From contig CAKKQC010000040.1 in the NCBI GenBank assembly GCA_919901855.1, forward strand, positions 124,001 through 188,000: a stretch of 64,000 nucleotides of DNA, in the 5' to 3' direction; not shown here. Numbering within the stretch: the stretch's first letter is position 1. More model-generated notes on the stretch are below. The model saw nothing but the letters and a program-made list of their open reading frames with translations, made no database searches and was not told the origin of the DNA. Origin of the DNA: a bacterium. Its GTDB lineage: Bacteria; Oederibacteriota; CAKKQC01.

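Noticed and set aside
29585-64000. One fused gene, with TGA at 32453 read through or recoded
   Set aside because: The 956-aa gene and giant 2 share a frame with only this TGA between them. However, the first ends in a normal FlgD-type terminus, the second begins with a signal peptide, and no in-frame TGA occurs within about 20,000 codons of the giants, so TGA is a true stop here.
1-64000. Polyketide/non-ribosomal synthetase or phage tape-measure explanation for the giant ORFs
   Set aside because: No carrier, condensation, ketosynthase or coiled-coil segments; all recognised parts are extracellular beta domains.

Overview
The window is about 64 kb of very G+C-rich bacterial DNA, all coding on the + strand. 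Two giant genes cover more than 90% of it. The first enters from the left edge and stops at 27738 (at least 9,245 codons). The second starts near 32513 and is still open at the right edge (at least 10,496 codons). Between them lie three ordinary-sized genes for secreted proteins and one probable leader micro-ORF. I see no enzymes, tRNA, rRNA, CRISPR, transposase or phage genes.

Layout. 1-27738: secreted or surface giant built of SBBP-type, lactonase-like, kelch and PQQ-like beta-propellers, FN3 domains and DUF11-type beta-sandwiches. It ends in a short C-terminal domain. 27773-28348: small secreted protein that is a free-standing relative of that C-terminal domain. 28384-29313: secreted protein with two tandem Ig-like domains. 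29314-29584: non-coding or leader region with hairpins and a 14-codon ORF that ends one base before the next start. 29585-32455: 956-aa secreted protein of DUF11 and CARDB-like repeats with a FlgD-type Ig C-terminus. 32475-32507: two-part inverted repeat. 32513-64000+: second giant, with signal peptide, two PPC-like domains, then FN3, kelch, PQQ, SBBP and Ycf48-like modules, ending in at least 22 CARDB-like domains.

How they fit together (inference). Three of the six coding units start with a visible signal peptide in the window. The two giants share a long collinear block of domains, so they look like paralogues that diverged at both ends. The 193-aa-class protein matches the C-terminus of giant 1. 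The 956-aa protein carries the same three-domain CARDB unit as the C-terminal array of giant 2. The picture is a cell-surface or extracellular fibre/adhesion system: two enormous propeller-on-a-string proteins plus smaller secreted partners made from the same terminal parts.

Organism. High G+C, Shine-Dalgarno sites, signal peptides and a FlgD-type C-terminal domain indicate a diderm-like, probably uncultivated bacterium. Giant genes of this size are known in Omnitrophota and a few other uncultivated lineages; Elusimicrobiota or another high-G+C candidate phylum fits equally well. I cannot assign a phylum from this sequence. LPXTG anchors and dockerins were not seen.
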